Assembly: GCF_009856445.1 (NCBI RefSeq)
Contig: NZ_WMFA01000015.1
Coordinates: forward strand, 1-50,396
DNA: 50,396 nt
Direction: 5' to 3'
DNA from: Halobacillus litoralis
Lineage (GTDB): Bacteria; Bacillota; Bacilli; Bacillales; Halobacillaceae
Part shown: positions 27,650-37,137 of the stretch, in pieces
Position numbering within the stretch: position 1 is the first letter of the stretch
How the letters are laid out: each line of letters starts with the position of its first letter
Made by a program: the position numbers and the translations under genes
Notes under the pieces: generated by a model
Told to the model about the DNA's origin: nothing
The model's database searches: none
Seen by the model: the letters and a program-made list of their open reading frames with translations, nothing else

Positions 27650-27677
27650 AAGGGCGCGGCTTCTTGGCCACGCCCTT
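27650..27677 (-). terminator. ctc terminator
   Basis: An 11-bp stem with one G:U pair (27650-27660 with 27667-27677) is followed on the minus strand by CTTTTTAATC. Confidence 0.85.
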
Positions 27678-27690
27678 CGAATGTTTCCAA

Positions 27691-28344
27691 TTACTCTTCT
27701 TTTTCTTCAGAATCTTCTTCTGCGTCCTCTGATTTCTCATTAATGACTTCAGGTTCAGCATCAGTATCTGTTTCCGGCTCTTCTTCCGGCATTTCTTCCG
27801 GAGGAGTTACGGATACGATCGTCGTATTTTCATCTTCGGTAATCTCATAGTTTTTGGACTCTTTCAAGTCACCGACCATGATGCTGTCACCGATATTCAG
27901 TTCAGAAATGTCAACAACGATTTCCTCAGGGATATCGCGTGGCTTGGCACGAACCGCCAAATCGTAAAGTGGCTGCTGAACGACGCCGCCTTCTTTACTT
28001 CCTGCCGCTTCACCTTCTAAGTGTACAGGAACTTCGACATCCATTTCCTCAGACATGTTTACAACGTAGAAGTCTGCGTGGATTAATTCATCTTTCAATG
28101 GATCGACTTGATATTCATGGAGCATGACATCCACGGTCTCTTTTCCTTCAATATCAAGAGAGATAATCGCGTTCTTACCTTCATCACGAACGGTTTTAAG
28201 TAACTCTATGCTGTTAACAGCAACCGTGATCGGTTCTTTATCCTTCCCGTATACGACACTAGGAATGTTTCCTTCCAAGCGGATTTCACGGGTTACAGAT
28301 TGCTTGAGATTTTGTCTTTGATTTGCTTTTAATGTAATAGCCAA
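27691..28344 (-). CDS. ctc: Ribosomal protein bL25, general stress protein Ctc
   Basis: Ctc is the long (TL5-type) form of bL25. It binds 5S rRNA and in B. subtilis is induced by sigma-B under stress. The 217-residue product has the N-terminal 5S-binding domain (to about 90), a beta-rich second domain and a very acidic C-terminal tail of about 40 residues, which is longer and more acidic than in B. subtilis. The start is a TTG at 28342-28344 with GGAGG 9 nt upstream; the family begins at this point. It ends the glmU-prs-ctc operon and has its own sigma-B promoter. Confidence 0.94.
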   Translation of the reverse strand: MAITLKANQRQNLKQSVTREIRLEGNIPSVVYGKDKEPITVAVNSIELLKTVRDEGKNAIISLDIEGKETVDVMLHEYQVDPLKDELIHADFYVVNMSEEMDVEVPVHLEGEAAGSKEGGVVQQPLYDLAVRAKPRDIPEEIVVDISELNIGDSIMVGDLKESKNYEITEDENTTIVSVTPPEEMPEEEPETDTDAEPEVINEKSEDAEEDSEEKEE

Positions 28345-28383
28345 ATTAATCAACCTCCAGTAATTTACCAATCATTATTTCAG

Positions 28384-28409
28384 TTTCCCGTTAAAAACAA
28401 GAGTTAAAC
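28384..28409 (-). promoter_or_regulatory. ctc sigma-B promoter
   Basis: The minus strand has GTTTAA (28404-28409), a 14-bp spacer and GGGAAA (28384-28389), 39 bp before ctc. This fits the sigma-B consensus, and ctc is the classical sigma-B reporter in B. subtilis. Confidence 0.8.
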
Positions 28410-28423
28410 CTAATTACGTAAAA

Positions 28424-29377
28424 TTAGTCAAATAAAATACTAATGGATTGACGTTCATGGACACGGACAATAGCTTCACTGATTAAGCCGGCTACAGAAA
28501 GCTCGGTGATTTTCTCGCTCGATTTTTCTTCACCTAGTGGAATCGTGTTGGTAACCACAAGCTCTTTAATTTTCGAATTATCGATACGCTCGATCGCAGG
28601 TCCTGAAAGAACCGGATGCGTACAGCAAGCAAACACTTCTTTGGCACCGTTCTCGACAAGAGCGTTGGCCGCCAGTGTAATCGTACCAGCTGTATCAATA
28701 ATGTCATCAATTAAAATGGCCGTCTTGCCTTCGATGTTACCGACGATGTTCATGACTTCCGCAACGTTTGGACGCGGACGACGCTTATCGATGATGGCAA
28801 TAGGAGCTTTCAAACGATCCGCCATTTTACGGGCACGTGTTACTCCCCCATGGTCTGGAGATACGATGACAACATCCTCAAAATTCTTCTCCTCAAAATA
28901 GTCGGATAGAATCGGAACCCCGACCAGGTGATCAATCGGCAGGTTGAAGAATCCTTGGATTTGCGGTGCGTGCAGATCAAGCATTAAGACGCGGGAAGCT
29001 CCTGCCGTTTCAAGAAGATCAGCAATCAATTTAGCTGTAATCGGCTCACGGGCACGGGCTTTTCTGTCTTGTCTAGCATAACCGTAATAAGGCATGACAA
29101 TATTGATGGATCTTGCTGACGCACGTTTTAGAGCATCGATCATGATCAGGAGTTCCATGATGTGCTGGTTGACGGGCTCACATGTAGATTGAACTACATA
29201 CACATCACACCCACGGATACTTTCTTCAATATTGATTTGAATCTCTCCGTCACTAAAGCTCGTGACTGTACATTTACCTAGTTCGACTCCGATGTTATCA
29301 GCAATCTCTTTCGCTAACTCAGGATTTGAGTTGAGTGAGAATACTTTCAGTTTTGAATCCTTATATCCAGTTGCCAT
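28424..29377 (-). CDS. prs: Ribose-phosphate pyrophosphokinase
   Basis: This enzyme makes PRPP from ribose 5-phosphate and ATP for purine, pyrimidine, histidine and tryptophan synthesis. The 317-residue protein shows the flexible loop [16 protein letters not shown], the metal site [13 protein letters not shown] and the PRPP-binding [12 protein letters not shown]. It lies 15 bp downstream of glmU and upstream of ctc in one operon, the usual Bacillus order. Confidence 0.98.
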   Translation of the reverse strand: MATGYKDSKLKVFSLNSNPELAKEIADNIGVELGKCTVTSFSDGEIQINIEESIRGCDVYVVQSTCEPVNQHIMELLIMIDALKRASARSINIVMPYYGYARQDRKARAREPITAKLIADLLETAGASRVLMLDLHAPQIQGFFNLPIDHLVGVPILSDYFEEKNFEDVVIVSPDHGGVTRARKMADRLKAPIAIIDKRRPRPNVAEVMNIVGNIEGKTAILIDDIIDTAGTITLAANALVENGAKEVFACCTHPVLSGPAIERIDNSKIKELVVTNTIPLGEEKSSEKITELSVAGLISEAIVRVHERQSISILFD

Positions 29378-29392
29378 GGATGGAACCCTCCG

Positions 29393-30772
29393 TTAATCTT
29401 TTTTGATCGATTTCATTTTACTTGCATAGCCTTCTTTGTTCGTCTGGCGGGAACGGGCAATCGACAAAGCTTCGGACGGGACATCCTGGTTAATCGTGGA
29501 GCCCGCAGCTACATAAGCTCCTTTTCCTACGGTGACAGGAGCAATTAAGTTTGAATTGCATCCGATGAATGCATCATCTTCAATCGTCGTCAAATGCTTG
29601 TTCTCACCATCGTAGTTCACCGTAATGGTTCCACAACCGATGTTGACACCACTTCCAACCTCAGCATCCCCGATATAGCTTAGGTGAGAAGCTTTGCTTC
29701 CATCGCCGAAGGAAGCCTTTTTCACTTCCACAAAGTTTCCGACTTTCACATCATCACCTAGAGAGGATTGCGGGCGGATGTGGGCAAAAGGTCCAATTTG
29801 GACACGGGAGCCGATCTTACTATCGGCAGCGACACTCTGCTTAATAATCGTTGCACTGCCCACATAACAGTTTGTAATGGTAGAATGAGGGCCTATTACC
29901 GCATCGTCTTCAATGCTCGTTGCACCTTCAAGAACGCTTCCAGGATAGATGACGACATCTCTTCCTATGATCACATCTGGACCGATATACGTTTGTTCAG
30001 GATCGACAAGCGTAACCCCGTTTCTCATATGTTGCTCGTTAATTCGTTGTTTCATTAGCTTTTCTGCTTTTGACAAGGCCACACGATCATTAACACCTAG
30101 AGATTCCGAAAACTCCGGTGTTTGATAGGCACTGATGGTTTCCCCTTGACCCTTCAGGATTTCAACGACGTCCGGCAGGTAATATTCACCTTGAACATTA
30201 TCATTAGAGACGTTCTTAAGTGCATCAAACAGCATAGCATTATCAAAACAATACGTACCTGTATTGATTTCCTGAATCGCCTGTTCTTCATCAGACGCAT
30301 CTTTTTGCTCCACGATTCGTTCAACCTGGCCATTTCCGCCACGGATGACGCGGCCGTACCCGTGTGGGTCTTCAGCATGCGCCGTAAGGACTGTAGCCTT
30401 CGCCCCTTCTGCATCATGATGATCCAGAAGTTTTTGAAGCGTCTCCCCTGTCAACAATGGCGTATCACCACAAACAACAACGGTCGTCCCTTCTTTATCA
30501 GCCAGAATGTCATCCGCCTGTAAAACAGCGTGGCCTGTTCCCAACTGTTCCTCCTGAATGACATAATGACTATCTTCACCCAGCTGATCCTGGACTTTTT
30601 CAGCACCAAAACCTACAACGGTGATCAATTCTTGCAAATCTAATGTATTCAATTGGTCGACAACGTGCTGAACCATCGGCTTTCCACATACAGGATGCAA
30701 AACCTTATAAAGTTTTGACTTCATACGTGTACCTTGGCCAGCGGCTAGAACGACTGCATATCGATTAGTCAT
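29393..30772 (-). CDS. glmU: Bifunctional GlcNAc-1-P uridyltransferase and acetyltransferase
   Basis: GlmU makes UDP-N-acetylglucosamine for peptidoglycan and teichoic acids. The 459-residue protein has an N-terminal pyrophosphorylase domain with [11 protein letters not shown] and a C-terminal left-handed beta-helix with hexapeptide repeats and GHAVLQ- and VNYDG-type motifs. It heads the glmU-prs-ctc operon behind a sigma-A promoter at 30805-30833. Confidence 0.98.
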   Translation of the reverse strand: MTNRYAVVLAAGQGTRMKSKLYKVLHPVCGKPMVQHVVDQLNTLDLQELITVVGFGAEKVQDQLGEDSHYVIQEEQLGTGHAVLQADDILADKEGTTVVVCGDTPLLTGETLQKLLDHHDAEGAKATVLTAHAEDPHGYGRVIRGGNGQVERIVEQKDASDEEQAIQEINTGTYCFDNAMLFDALKNVSNDNVQGEYYLPDVVEILKGQGETISAYQTPEFSESLGVNDRVALSKAEKLMKQRINEQHMRNGVTLVDPEQTYIGPDVIIGRDVVIYPGSVLEGATSIEDDAVIGPHSTITNCYVGSATIIKQSVAADSKIGSRVQIGPFAHIRPQSSLGDDVKVGNFVEVKKASFGDGSKASHLSYIGDAEVGSGVNIGCGTITVNYDGENKHLTTIEDDAFIGCNSNLIAPVTVGKGAYVAAGSTINQDVPSEALSIARSRQTNKEGYASKMKSIKKD

Positions 30773-30804
30773 GAACGTACCTCCATCCTAAATATCCACT
30801 TTGA

Positions 30805-30833
30805 ATCATATCTCAATACAACATGTATTTCAA
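30805..30833 (-). promoter_or_regulatory. glmU promoter
   Basis: The minus strand has TTGAAA (30828-30833), a 17-bp spacer and TATGAT (30805-30810), 33 bp before the glmU start. Confidence 0.7.
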
Positions 30834-30885
30834 CATTTAGAGGAGGAACATAAACGGAAATCCGTCCAGGGTCTTTGACCAAAAA

Positions 30886-30915
30886 AAGAGTCTAACCTGG
30901 TTCGGTTAGACTCTT
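30886..30915 (-). terminator. spoVG terminator
   Basis: A 12-bp stem (30886-30897 with 30904-30915) has a 6-nt loop and seven T residues on the minus strand. Confidence 0.93.
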
Positions 30916-30929
30916 GTTGTGCGTAAGTA

Positions 30930-31229
30930 TTAGGAAGCGCCGGCTTCTTCGAATTCCACCTCAGCTTCTTCCTCATCACCAGCACGGTGATAAGCTTCAA
31001 GTACAGCGTCCTGGATCTTTCCACGAGTACCTGAATTAATCGGGTGTGCAATGTCACGAAACTCCCCATCCGGAGTGCGTTTGCTCGGCATCGCCACGAA
31101 CAGTCCATTGTTGCCATCAATCACCCGTATGTCATGGACAACAAACTCCTGGTCCAAGGTAATAGAAGCAATTGCTCGCATTCTTCCATCAGTATTCACG
31201 CGTCGCAGTCTTACGTCAGTTACTTCCAT
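30930..31229 (-). CDS. spoVG: RNA-binding regulator SpoVG
   Basis: SpoVG is a small RNA- and DNA-binding regulator with roles in septation, cortex formation and virulence genes in Firmicutes. The 99 residues start [19 protein letters not shown] and include the conserved [21 protein letters not shown]. The start at 31229 has AGGTGG 8 nt upstream. The C terminus is unusually acidic ([11 protein letters not shown]). Its sigma-H promoter is visible at 31270-31298. The yabJ gene that precedes spoVG in B. subtilis is absent. Confidence 0.97.
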   Translation of the reverse strand: MEVTDVRLRRVNTDGRMRAIASITLDQEFVVHDIRVIDGNNGLFVAMPSKRTPDGEFRDIAHPINSGTRGKIQDAVLEAYHRAGDEEEAEVEFEEAGAS

Positions 31230-31269
31230 TAGATTCACCACCTTTTATACAAAAGAACTTATGTAAGAC

Positions 31270-31298
31270 AAATTCCACAAAACGGGAAAAAATCCTGC
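31270..31298 (-). promoter_or_regulatory. spoVG sigma-H promoter
   Basis: The minus strand has GCAGGATTT (31290-31298) and GTGGAATTT (31270-31278), fitting sigma-H consensus RNAGGAWWW and RNNGAATWW. It looks very like the B. subtilis spoVG promoter. The AT-rich tract just upstream (about 31301-31335) would suit AbrB binding. Confidence 0.85.
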
Positions 31299-31355
31299 TA
31301 ATTTTTCTAAAAAATTTTTATGATTCTGTATATTTAGGTGTTCAACCATGAAGAA

Positions 31356-31381
31356 AGCCCTCATACAAAAGGATGAGGGCT
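31356..31381 (-). terminator. purR terminator
   Basis: The stem AGCCCTCAT/ATGAGGGCT (31356-31364 with 31373-31381) has the minus-strand tail TTTCTTC. Confidence 0.75.
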
Positions 31382-31399
31382 CTTTTCACAAAGTATATT

Positions 31400-32218
31400 T
31401 TATATGTTTTCTAACAGGTTCCCTGGTCGGACTTCAATGGAGGATTTGCGTTCATCCGCATTGATAATCTGTACTACAGATAAATAATCATCCACGACGC
31501 GGTCCTCTTCTTCATCTTCCGCCTCAGCAAGAACTCCGATTCCTGCTAATTCAGCATCAAATTCCATTAATAAATTCCGCATTCCATTAATGGTTCCGCC
31601 AGCTTTCATGAAATCATCAATGATACAGACTCTTGATCCTTGAGGAAGAGATCTCTTCGTTAGAACCATAGTTTGTATCTTCCTGGTCGAACCAGAAACG
31701 TAGTTAATGCTCACCGTTGACCCTTCAGAAATTTTCGGATCCCTTCTGGCAATCACTACGGGTACGTTCAAGTAGGAAGCGACAGCGTAGGCGAGGGGGA
31801 TTCCTTTCGTCGCAACTGTCATGACCACATCGATGTCTTTATCGCGAAAAGCAGAAGCGAACAGCTTGCCGATGTTACGTGTCGTTTCCGGATCACCTAA
31901 CAAGTCACTCATAAACAAATAGCCACCCGGCAGGAGCCGCACGGGGTCCTCCAACTTTTCACATAATTCTTCAACAAAACGATGGCTTTCTTCTTTTGAG
32001 AAAGCAGGGATATATTTCACTCCACCAGCTGCTCCAGAAACTGTTTCTAAATAGCCGATCCCCTCATGTTGGAACATTTTGTTGATTATTCCTAAATCTT
32101 CACTAATGGATGATTTCGCAGCATCGTACTTTTCTGAGAAAAAAGGGAGGGATATAAGCTCACGTGGTCGATCGAGAATATAATGAGTCATGGCGACAAG
32201 TCTTTCGCTTCTTTTCAT
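31400..32218 (-). CDS. purR: Purine operon repressor PurR
   Basis: Bacillus-type PurR is a PRPP-responsive repressor of purine synthesis genes and is not of the LacI family. The 272 residues comprise a winged-helix N terminus (about 1-75) and a phosphoribosyltransferase-like domain with the PRPP motif VCIIDDFMKAGGT. AGAGGTG lies upstream of the ATG. It follows ispE after 53 bp. YabJ, which normally follows PurR and is needed for full PurR activity in B. subtilis, is not next to it here. Confidence 0.97.
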   Translation of the reverse strand: MKRSERLVAMTHYILDRPRELISLPFFSEKYDAAKSSISEDLGIINKMFQHEGIGYLETVSGAAGGVKYIPAFSKEESHRFVEELCEKLEDPVRLLPGGYLFMSDLLGDPETTRNIGKLFASAFRDKDIDVVMTVATKGIPLAYAVASYLNVPVVIARRDPKISEGSTVSINYVSGSTRKIQTMVLTKRSLPQGSRVCIIDDFMKAGGTINGMRNLLMEFDAELAGIGVLAEAEDEEEDRVVDDYLSVVQIINADERKSSIEVRPGNLLENI

Positions 32219-32271
32219 ACAAAGACACCTCTAAATCCGAATGTTTTCATTAAATATAACAAATTCGTACG

Positions 32272-33144
32272 TTATTTATCAAGTGGTTCTTTGTATCCGA
32301 GCATACGAACCATAAAAACTTCCGTACAAAAGCCCTTTAGACTGTTATAAATTCTCTGGGCTCGCGCATCATGTTCAACGAGCGAAAAAACGGTCGGACC
32401 ACTTCCACTCATAAGCACAGCGTCAGCCCCTGCCTGCTTCATCTGCTCTTTAATTTGACCGACTTCTTCATGCATTTGTAGCGTCACACCCTCAAGTGTA
32501 TTGCCGACGTTCTCACAAATGCCCGAGTAGTCTCCATCTTTCAGAGCATTCACCATGGCTTCGGTATCAGGGTGGTGAGCCGCACTTAAATCAAGATTCT
32601 TATAGACGGACTGGGTCGATACACCAAGCGTAGGTTTAGAAAGGACTACCCAACACGGAGGAGGGGCAGGAAGGTGTTGAATCTTTTCTCCCCGGCCGGT
32701 CGCAAGCGCCGTTCCTCCGTGTACACAGAAAGAAACATCCGAACCAATTTCTGAACCAAGTTCCGCCAATTCATCCATGCTCAAACCCAGCCCCCACATC
32801 CGGTTCACACCTCGAAGAACAGCTGCGGCATCACTGCTTCCTCCAGCAAGCCCGGCCGCTACAGGGATGTTCTTTTCAATAAAGATCTTAACTCCTTGAG
32901 TTACATGAAAACGATCTTTCAACAGTTGTGCCGCACGGTAAGCTAAATTACGTTCATCATTCGGGACAAAACGGCTTTCCGATTCCACTTTGATTTCATC
33001 TTCAGAGAGGAGGGTCAGTTCAATGCGATCGGCAAGATCGACAGTTGTCATGACCATCTCTACTTCATGAAACCCGTCCGCTCGTTTATGTAAAACATCA
33101 AGAGACAAATTAATTTTCGCAGGAGCTTTTTCAAGTATTTGCAT
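32272..33144 (-). CDS. ispE: 4-diphosphocytidyl-2-C-methyl-D-erythritol kinase
   Basis: IspE is the fourth enzyme of the MEP isoprenoid pathway. The 290-residue GHMP kinase shows [13 protein letters not shown] at the N terminus, the ATP loop [15 protein letters not shown] near 92-106 and MSGSGPTVF near the C terminus. It lies between sspF and purR, as in B. subtilis. Confidence 0.97.
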   Translation of the reverse strand: MQILEKAPAKINLSLDVLHKRADGFHEVEMVMTTVDLADRIELTLLSEDEIKVESESRFVPNDERNLAYRAAQLLKDRFHVTQGVKIFIEKNIPVAAGLAGGSSDAAAVLRGVNRMWGLGLSMDELAELGSEIGSDVSFCVHGGTALATGRGEKIQHLPAPPPCWVVLSKPTLGVSTQSVYKNLDLSAAHHPDTEAMVNALKDGDYSGICENVGNTLEGVTLQMHEEVGQIKEQMKQAGADAVLMSGSGPTVFSLVEHDARAQRIYNSLKGFCTEVFMVRMLGYKEPLDK

Positions 33145-33227
33145 GCAAGCACCTCATCTTCCATATGATTCTGAAAGCATTGTACCATATTTGTTGGGCT
33201 GGTGAGGGGCACGAGAAAGGAAAAAAG

Positions 33228-33252
33228 CCCCTGGAGCATCAAGCGCCAGGGG
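33228..33252 (-). terminator. sspF terminator
   Basis: The stem CCCCTGG/CCAGGGG (33228-33234 with 33246-33252) is followed on the minus strand by GCTTTTTTCC. Confidence 0.88.
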
Positions 33253-33258
33253 AAAAGC

Positions 33259-33438
33259 TTACTGTTGGTTGTTCACCATTTGTTCTTCTGCCATTTGAAT
33301 TGCTCGTTTTACCATATTGCCGGCATCACGCCCAGAAATGCCGCCCCATCCGTCTTTTTCTACCTTGTCGTAAAACCCAAGTTCTTTCGCGATTTCTTCT
33401 TTCAACGAGTTGGACATCATGCTGCGCTTACGTCCCAT
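33259..33438 (-). CDS. sspF: Small acid-soluble spore protein SspF, alpha/beta type
   Basis: This 59-residue protein was read directly from the minus strand. It begins [20 protein letters not shown] and continues with [20 protein letters not shown] and [13 protein letters not shown], matching the SspF-type DNA-binding spore proteins found beside veg. Such proteins coat forespore DNA. GAAAGGAG lies 9 nt before the ATG. A sigma-G-like promoter at 33481-33510 and a terminator make it a single-gene unit. Confidence 0.95.
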   Translation of the reverse strand: MGRKRSMMSNSLKEEIAKELGFYDKVEKDGWGGISGRDAGNMVKRAIQMAEEQMVNNQQ

Positions 33439-33480
33439 CGTCTTCAGCTCCTTTCGCTTTCACTAAAGCTACGACAAAGT

Positions 33481-33510
33481 TAGTATGTGCGAAACATGCA
33501 ACGGATAAGC
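33481..33510 (-). promoter_or_regulatory. sspF sigma-G promoter
   Basis: The minus strand has GCTTA (33506-33510), an 18-bp spacer and CATACTA (33481-33487). The -10 is perfect for sigma-G and the -35 has one mismatch to GHATR. Confidence 0.65.
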
Positions 33511-33590
33511 AAGGGAGTTGTATGTAAGGATGGTAATGATTCCTTCTTTATCTTTTTGAATGATATTCCGTTTTGCAGACAAAATAAAAA

Positions 33591-33615
33591 AGCAGCAAAC
33601 GGTTGGTTCACTGCT
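33591..33615 (-). terminator. veg terminator overlapping the stop codon
   Basis: A 10-bp stem with two G:U pairs in the RNA (33591-33600 with 33606-33615) is followed by TTTTTTATTTTG on the minus strand. It contains the last veg codons and the stop. Confidence 0.75.
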
Positions 33616-33868
33616 CAAGTGCCATAGTCTGTAGGTCGTCGAAGTTCAATTCGACTGTCTCTGTAAGTACATCTGCATAGCTGTAAGATACACGTTCAAA
33701 AGCATTTTCTTCTTGATCCAGCTCTACAATGAAAACAGCAGGATATGTCTCTGCCAGTACACCGGATCGTTCGATTGTTTTACGACGTCCGCCGTTTGCT
33801 TTCAAAGTTAGGCGTTTACCAATTTGCCCTTCAAGGGATTGCTTGATTTCTACTAACGTTTTAGCCAC
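33608..33868 (-). CDS. veg: Veg protein, biofilm matrix gene regulator
   Basis: Veg is a small, abundant protein that in B. subtilis stimulates biofilm matrix genes through the SinR pathway. The 86 residues include [20 protein letters not shown] and [18 protein letters not shown], both family hallmarks. The start is a GTG at 33866-33868 with GAGGTGG 6 nt upstream, giving the same length as in B. subtilis; a GTG five codons earlier overlaps the ribosome-binding site. Two promoters precede it. Confidence 0.95.
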   Translation of the reverse strand: MAKTLVEIKQSLEGQIGKRLTLKANGGRRKTIERSGVLAETYPAVFIVELDQEENAFERVSYSYADVLTETVELNFDDLQTMALEQ

Positions 33869-33891
33869 TGCACTCCACCTCACTGTAAATT

Positions 33892-33920
33892 AGTTTATCA
33901 CAGACTTAGGACAAAGTCAA
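33892..33920 (-). promoter_or_regulatory. veg promoter, proximal
   Basis: The minus strand has TTGACT (33915-33920), a 17-bp spacer and TAAACT (33892-33897), with an AT-rich stretch upstream as in the strong B. subtilis veg promoter. Confidence 0.78.
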
Positions 33921-33932
33921 ATAAAATTATTA

Positions 33933-33961
33933 ATTATACCAACTGCGCATTCACAATGCAA
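33933..33961 (-). promoter_or_regulatory. veg promoter, distal
   Basis: The minus strand has TTGCAT (33956-33961), a 17-bp spacer and TATAAT (33933-33938), 41 bp upstream of the proximal promoter. Confidence 0.65.
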
Positions 33962-34130
33962 CAGAATGATATAAATAATCGGTCCTGGTTAGCTTATCCA
34001 TTTCAAGGAAAAGTATGTAAGCTTTTTTTATTTCCTTAAAATCCGTACATATTCCTCTTCCGCTAACGCTCCCTTTAGTTGAAGACTCAGTTTCGAGATG
34101 TTTCTGGGTTCGTTGCCTGGGTTGAGGTCA

Positions 34131-34250
34131 GGGGTGGCTGGGAAGCTACTCGCTTTCCTGTGGGGGAGCGCCGAGCTTCCTCGGACTGCGTCCTGCGGGA
34201 TCTCGCCTATCTCCTTCTCCCACGGGAGTCTCGCAGCTTCCCAACCACCC
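34131..34250 (-). repeat. Structured repeat unit A of copy 2
   Basis: Read on the minus strand, this is the inverted relative of unit B at 34443-34562. The ends GGGGTGGCTGGGAAGCT and AGCTTCCCAACCACCC are largely complementary and would close a long stem. Confidence 0.72.
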
Positions 34251-34442
34251 ATTTCATATGAGGGAGAAACGAACCCCCTATACCGAGATGGAGTGCCCAC
34301 CACTCTCCCATCTAGAGTGGGATAAGCTTCTGTATCAAGCTTTCACTTTCTGAATGCCACTGGGCAGAATTAATATTATCCTTTTCCCAAAACCATACAA
34401 GCTGATTTTTAAGTAGTGGTTTCGAGAACCTTCCTTGGTTAA

Positions 34443-34562
34443 GGGGCGGAGGGGAATGGCGAGACTCCTGCGGGAAAAGAGTGCTAGGTGAGACCCCGCA
34501 AGGATTCAGCATGAGGAGGCTCACCGCGCTCCCGCGGAAAGCGAGTTATTCCCCTCCGCCCC
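34443..34562 (+). repeat. Structured repeat unit B of copy 2
   Basis: The unit is closed by a perfect 15-bp inverted repeat (GGGGCGGAGGGGAAT 34443-34457 with 34548-34562). GGTGAG (34487-34492) pairs with CTCACC (34520-34525) inside. The segment 34469-34475 can pair either with 34495-34500 or with 34530-34535. Confidence 0.75.
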
Positions 34563-34629
34563 ATCCACTCAACAAAAGTCTCGAAATTGAGCCTTACACA
34601 ATCCTGCCATTTAGCTGAAGGTGAATAAG

Positions 34630-34661
34630 AAAAAGCCGTCATCACGTGATGACGGCTTTTT
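34630..34661 (-). terminator. yabG terminator
   Basis: A perfect 32-nt palindrome (AAAAAGCCGTCATCAC and its complement) abuts the yabG stop. It can serve both strands. Confidence 0.93.
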
Positions 34662-35546
34662 TTATGGTTCCTGGATTTCTTCTGTTTGATTTTCAGTGTA
34701 GGGCATGCCGATGCGGAGCAATCCTTTGGTTTCTATTCCGCCTAGGCCATCTTCTCCACTTATAGTATTACGAATGACTTCCCAAATGTTGATATGGTCC
34801 ATAAACGAAGTATACGCCACACGGGCAGCCACGTAGACCGGGTCAATGGCGTGAATGTTAACCCGGGCAGGTGAGCTCGCAAAGTTGGCTCCAGCCCTGA
34901 TAATGGATTCAAAATGAGATTGGCAGGCACCAGCAAAGACGACCATTTGATCGAAATTGGGATATTTTCTTCTTATGTTCCTGACAGCTTCTACAAAGTA
35001 CTTGGAATGACGATAAGACTCCAACTCCCTGACAGTTCCTTTCGCTTTGGAGTAGGAGTCGTGTCCCGTCAAAACGACAATTTCCGGGTGCACTTTTTCT
35101 ATTAGAGACAGGACTTGGTTCGGCATTTCTTTTTCGTGAAGGTATTGTCCATGAACTTGCAACCCTAGTTGTTCATATAAAGCAATACACTTTTTCAAAA
35201 ACAATGGATCTCCATCTATATGAAGAATTCGGGGAGGGATTTGAAAATAGTTCGTTTCTTTTTGATTGGCATACCCACTCCCTGCTTCTGCTTCCCTTTT
35301 TTCTTTTAGGAGTCTGTAATCTTGCCGAAATAAACGGTAGGAATAGGCTTCCTTCTCATCGACTTCACTTTTTCTACGGTGATACTCAGCTCCGGTTACT
35401 TTTTCAAGATCATCGAGAGGGGCGTCGGCCTCAAGTCTTATATATTCGCCCATCAATTTTAAGAGTGGTCCCTTCTCTGACTTCACTCGAAAAATGATGT
35501 CGTGCTGATAGGATTTCCGTGTTACAAGGTCTCCACTTGATATCAT
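34662..35546 (-). CDS. yabG: Sporulation-specific protease YabG
   Basis: YabG is a mother-cell cysteine protease that processes spore coat proteins and SpoIVA. The 294 residues match the family throughout, with HIDGDPLFLKKC, VLTGHDSYSKAKGTVREL, the probable catalytic FAGACQSHFESIIRAGANFA and GLGGIETKGLLRIGMPY at the C terminus. An ATG at 35546 is used; a GTG lies one codon before it. A sigma-K-like promoter and a palindrome lie just upstream. Confidence 0.95.
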   Translation of the reverse strand: MISSGDLVTRKSYQHDIIFRVKSEKGPLLKLMGEYIRLEADAPLDDLEKVTGAEYHRRKSEVDEKEAYSYRLFRQDYRLLKEKREAEAGSGYANQKETNYFQIPPRILHIDGDPLFLKKCIALYEQLGLQVHGQYLHEKEMPNQVLSLIEKVHPEIVVLTGHDSYSKAKGTVRELESYRHSKYFVEAVRNIRRKYPNFDQMVVFAGACQSHFESIIRAGANFASSPARVNIHAIDPVYVAARVAYTSFMDHINIWEVIRNTISGEDGLGGIETKGLLRIGMPYTENQTEEIQEP

Positions 35547-35565
35547 CACTTCCCCACCTCACTCT

Positions 35566-35584
35566 ATACACTACTGTAGTGTAT
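35566..35584. promoter_or_regulatory. Palindrome over the yabG -10 region
   Basis: ATACACTAC and GTAGTGTAT form 9-bp arms around one central base, overlapping the sigma-K-like -10. It could be an operator or part of the yabG leader. Confidence 0.5.
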
Positions 35585-35605
35585 GTGTGAACATGGGCTT
35601 TGTGT
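35577..35605 (-). promoter_or_regulatory. yabG sigma-K-like promoter
   Basis: The minus strand has ACAC (35602-35605), a 16-bp spacer and CATACACTA (35577-35585), which fits the sigma-K -10 CATANNNTA. YabG is known to be sigma-K dependent in B. subtilis. Confidence 0.65.
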
Positions 35606-35615
35606 CTATTTACAG

Positions 35616-37038
<1,423 letters not shown>

Positions 37039-37107
37039 GTACTTTCCTCCTGTTGCGTTCCCTTCTTCATCTTTCCATAGCATACCATGACTCTATACAC
37101 GGAAAAA

Positions 37108-37130
37108 AGCAGAGGAACGATTCCTCTGCT
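37108..37130 (-). terminator. yabE terminator
   Basis: A 10-bp stem (37108-37117 with 37121-37130) has a 3-nt loop and six T residues on the minus strand. Confidence 0.9.
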
Positions 37131-37137
37131 ATCTCCA

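Larger units (their letters stand above)
34081..34596. repeat. Composite inverted-unit repeat element, copy 2 (MITE-like)
   Basis: The 516-bp element lies in the same orientation as the one at 15790-16309. The left end (34081-34098) is identical to that copy's terminal repeat, and the right end (34579-34596) has three differences. Two inverted homologous units lie at 34131-34250 and 34443-34562, and an internal TTTCGAGA is at 34420-34427. Shared spacer blocks include AACGAACCCC and TCTGTATCAAGCTTT. It fills most of the 793-bp gap between veg and yabG. Confidence 0.85.

Noticed and set aside
34028-34303. Minus-strand and plus-strand frames within repeat copy 2
   Set aside because: They arise from the same GC-rich repeat as in copy 1 and the reading frames are not kept between copies.
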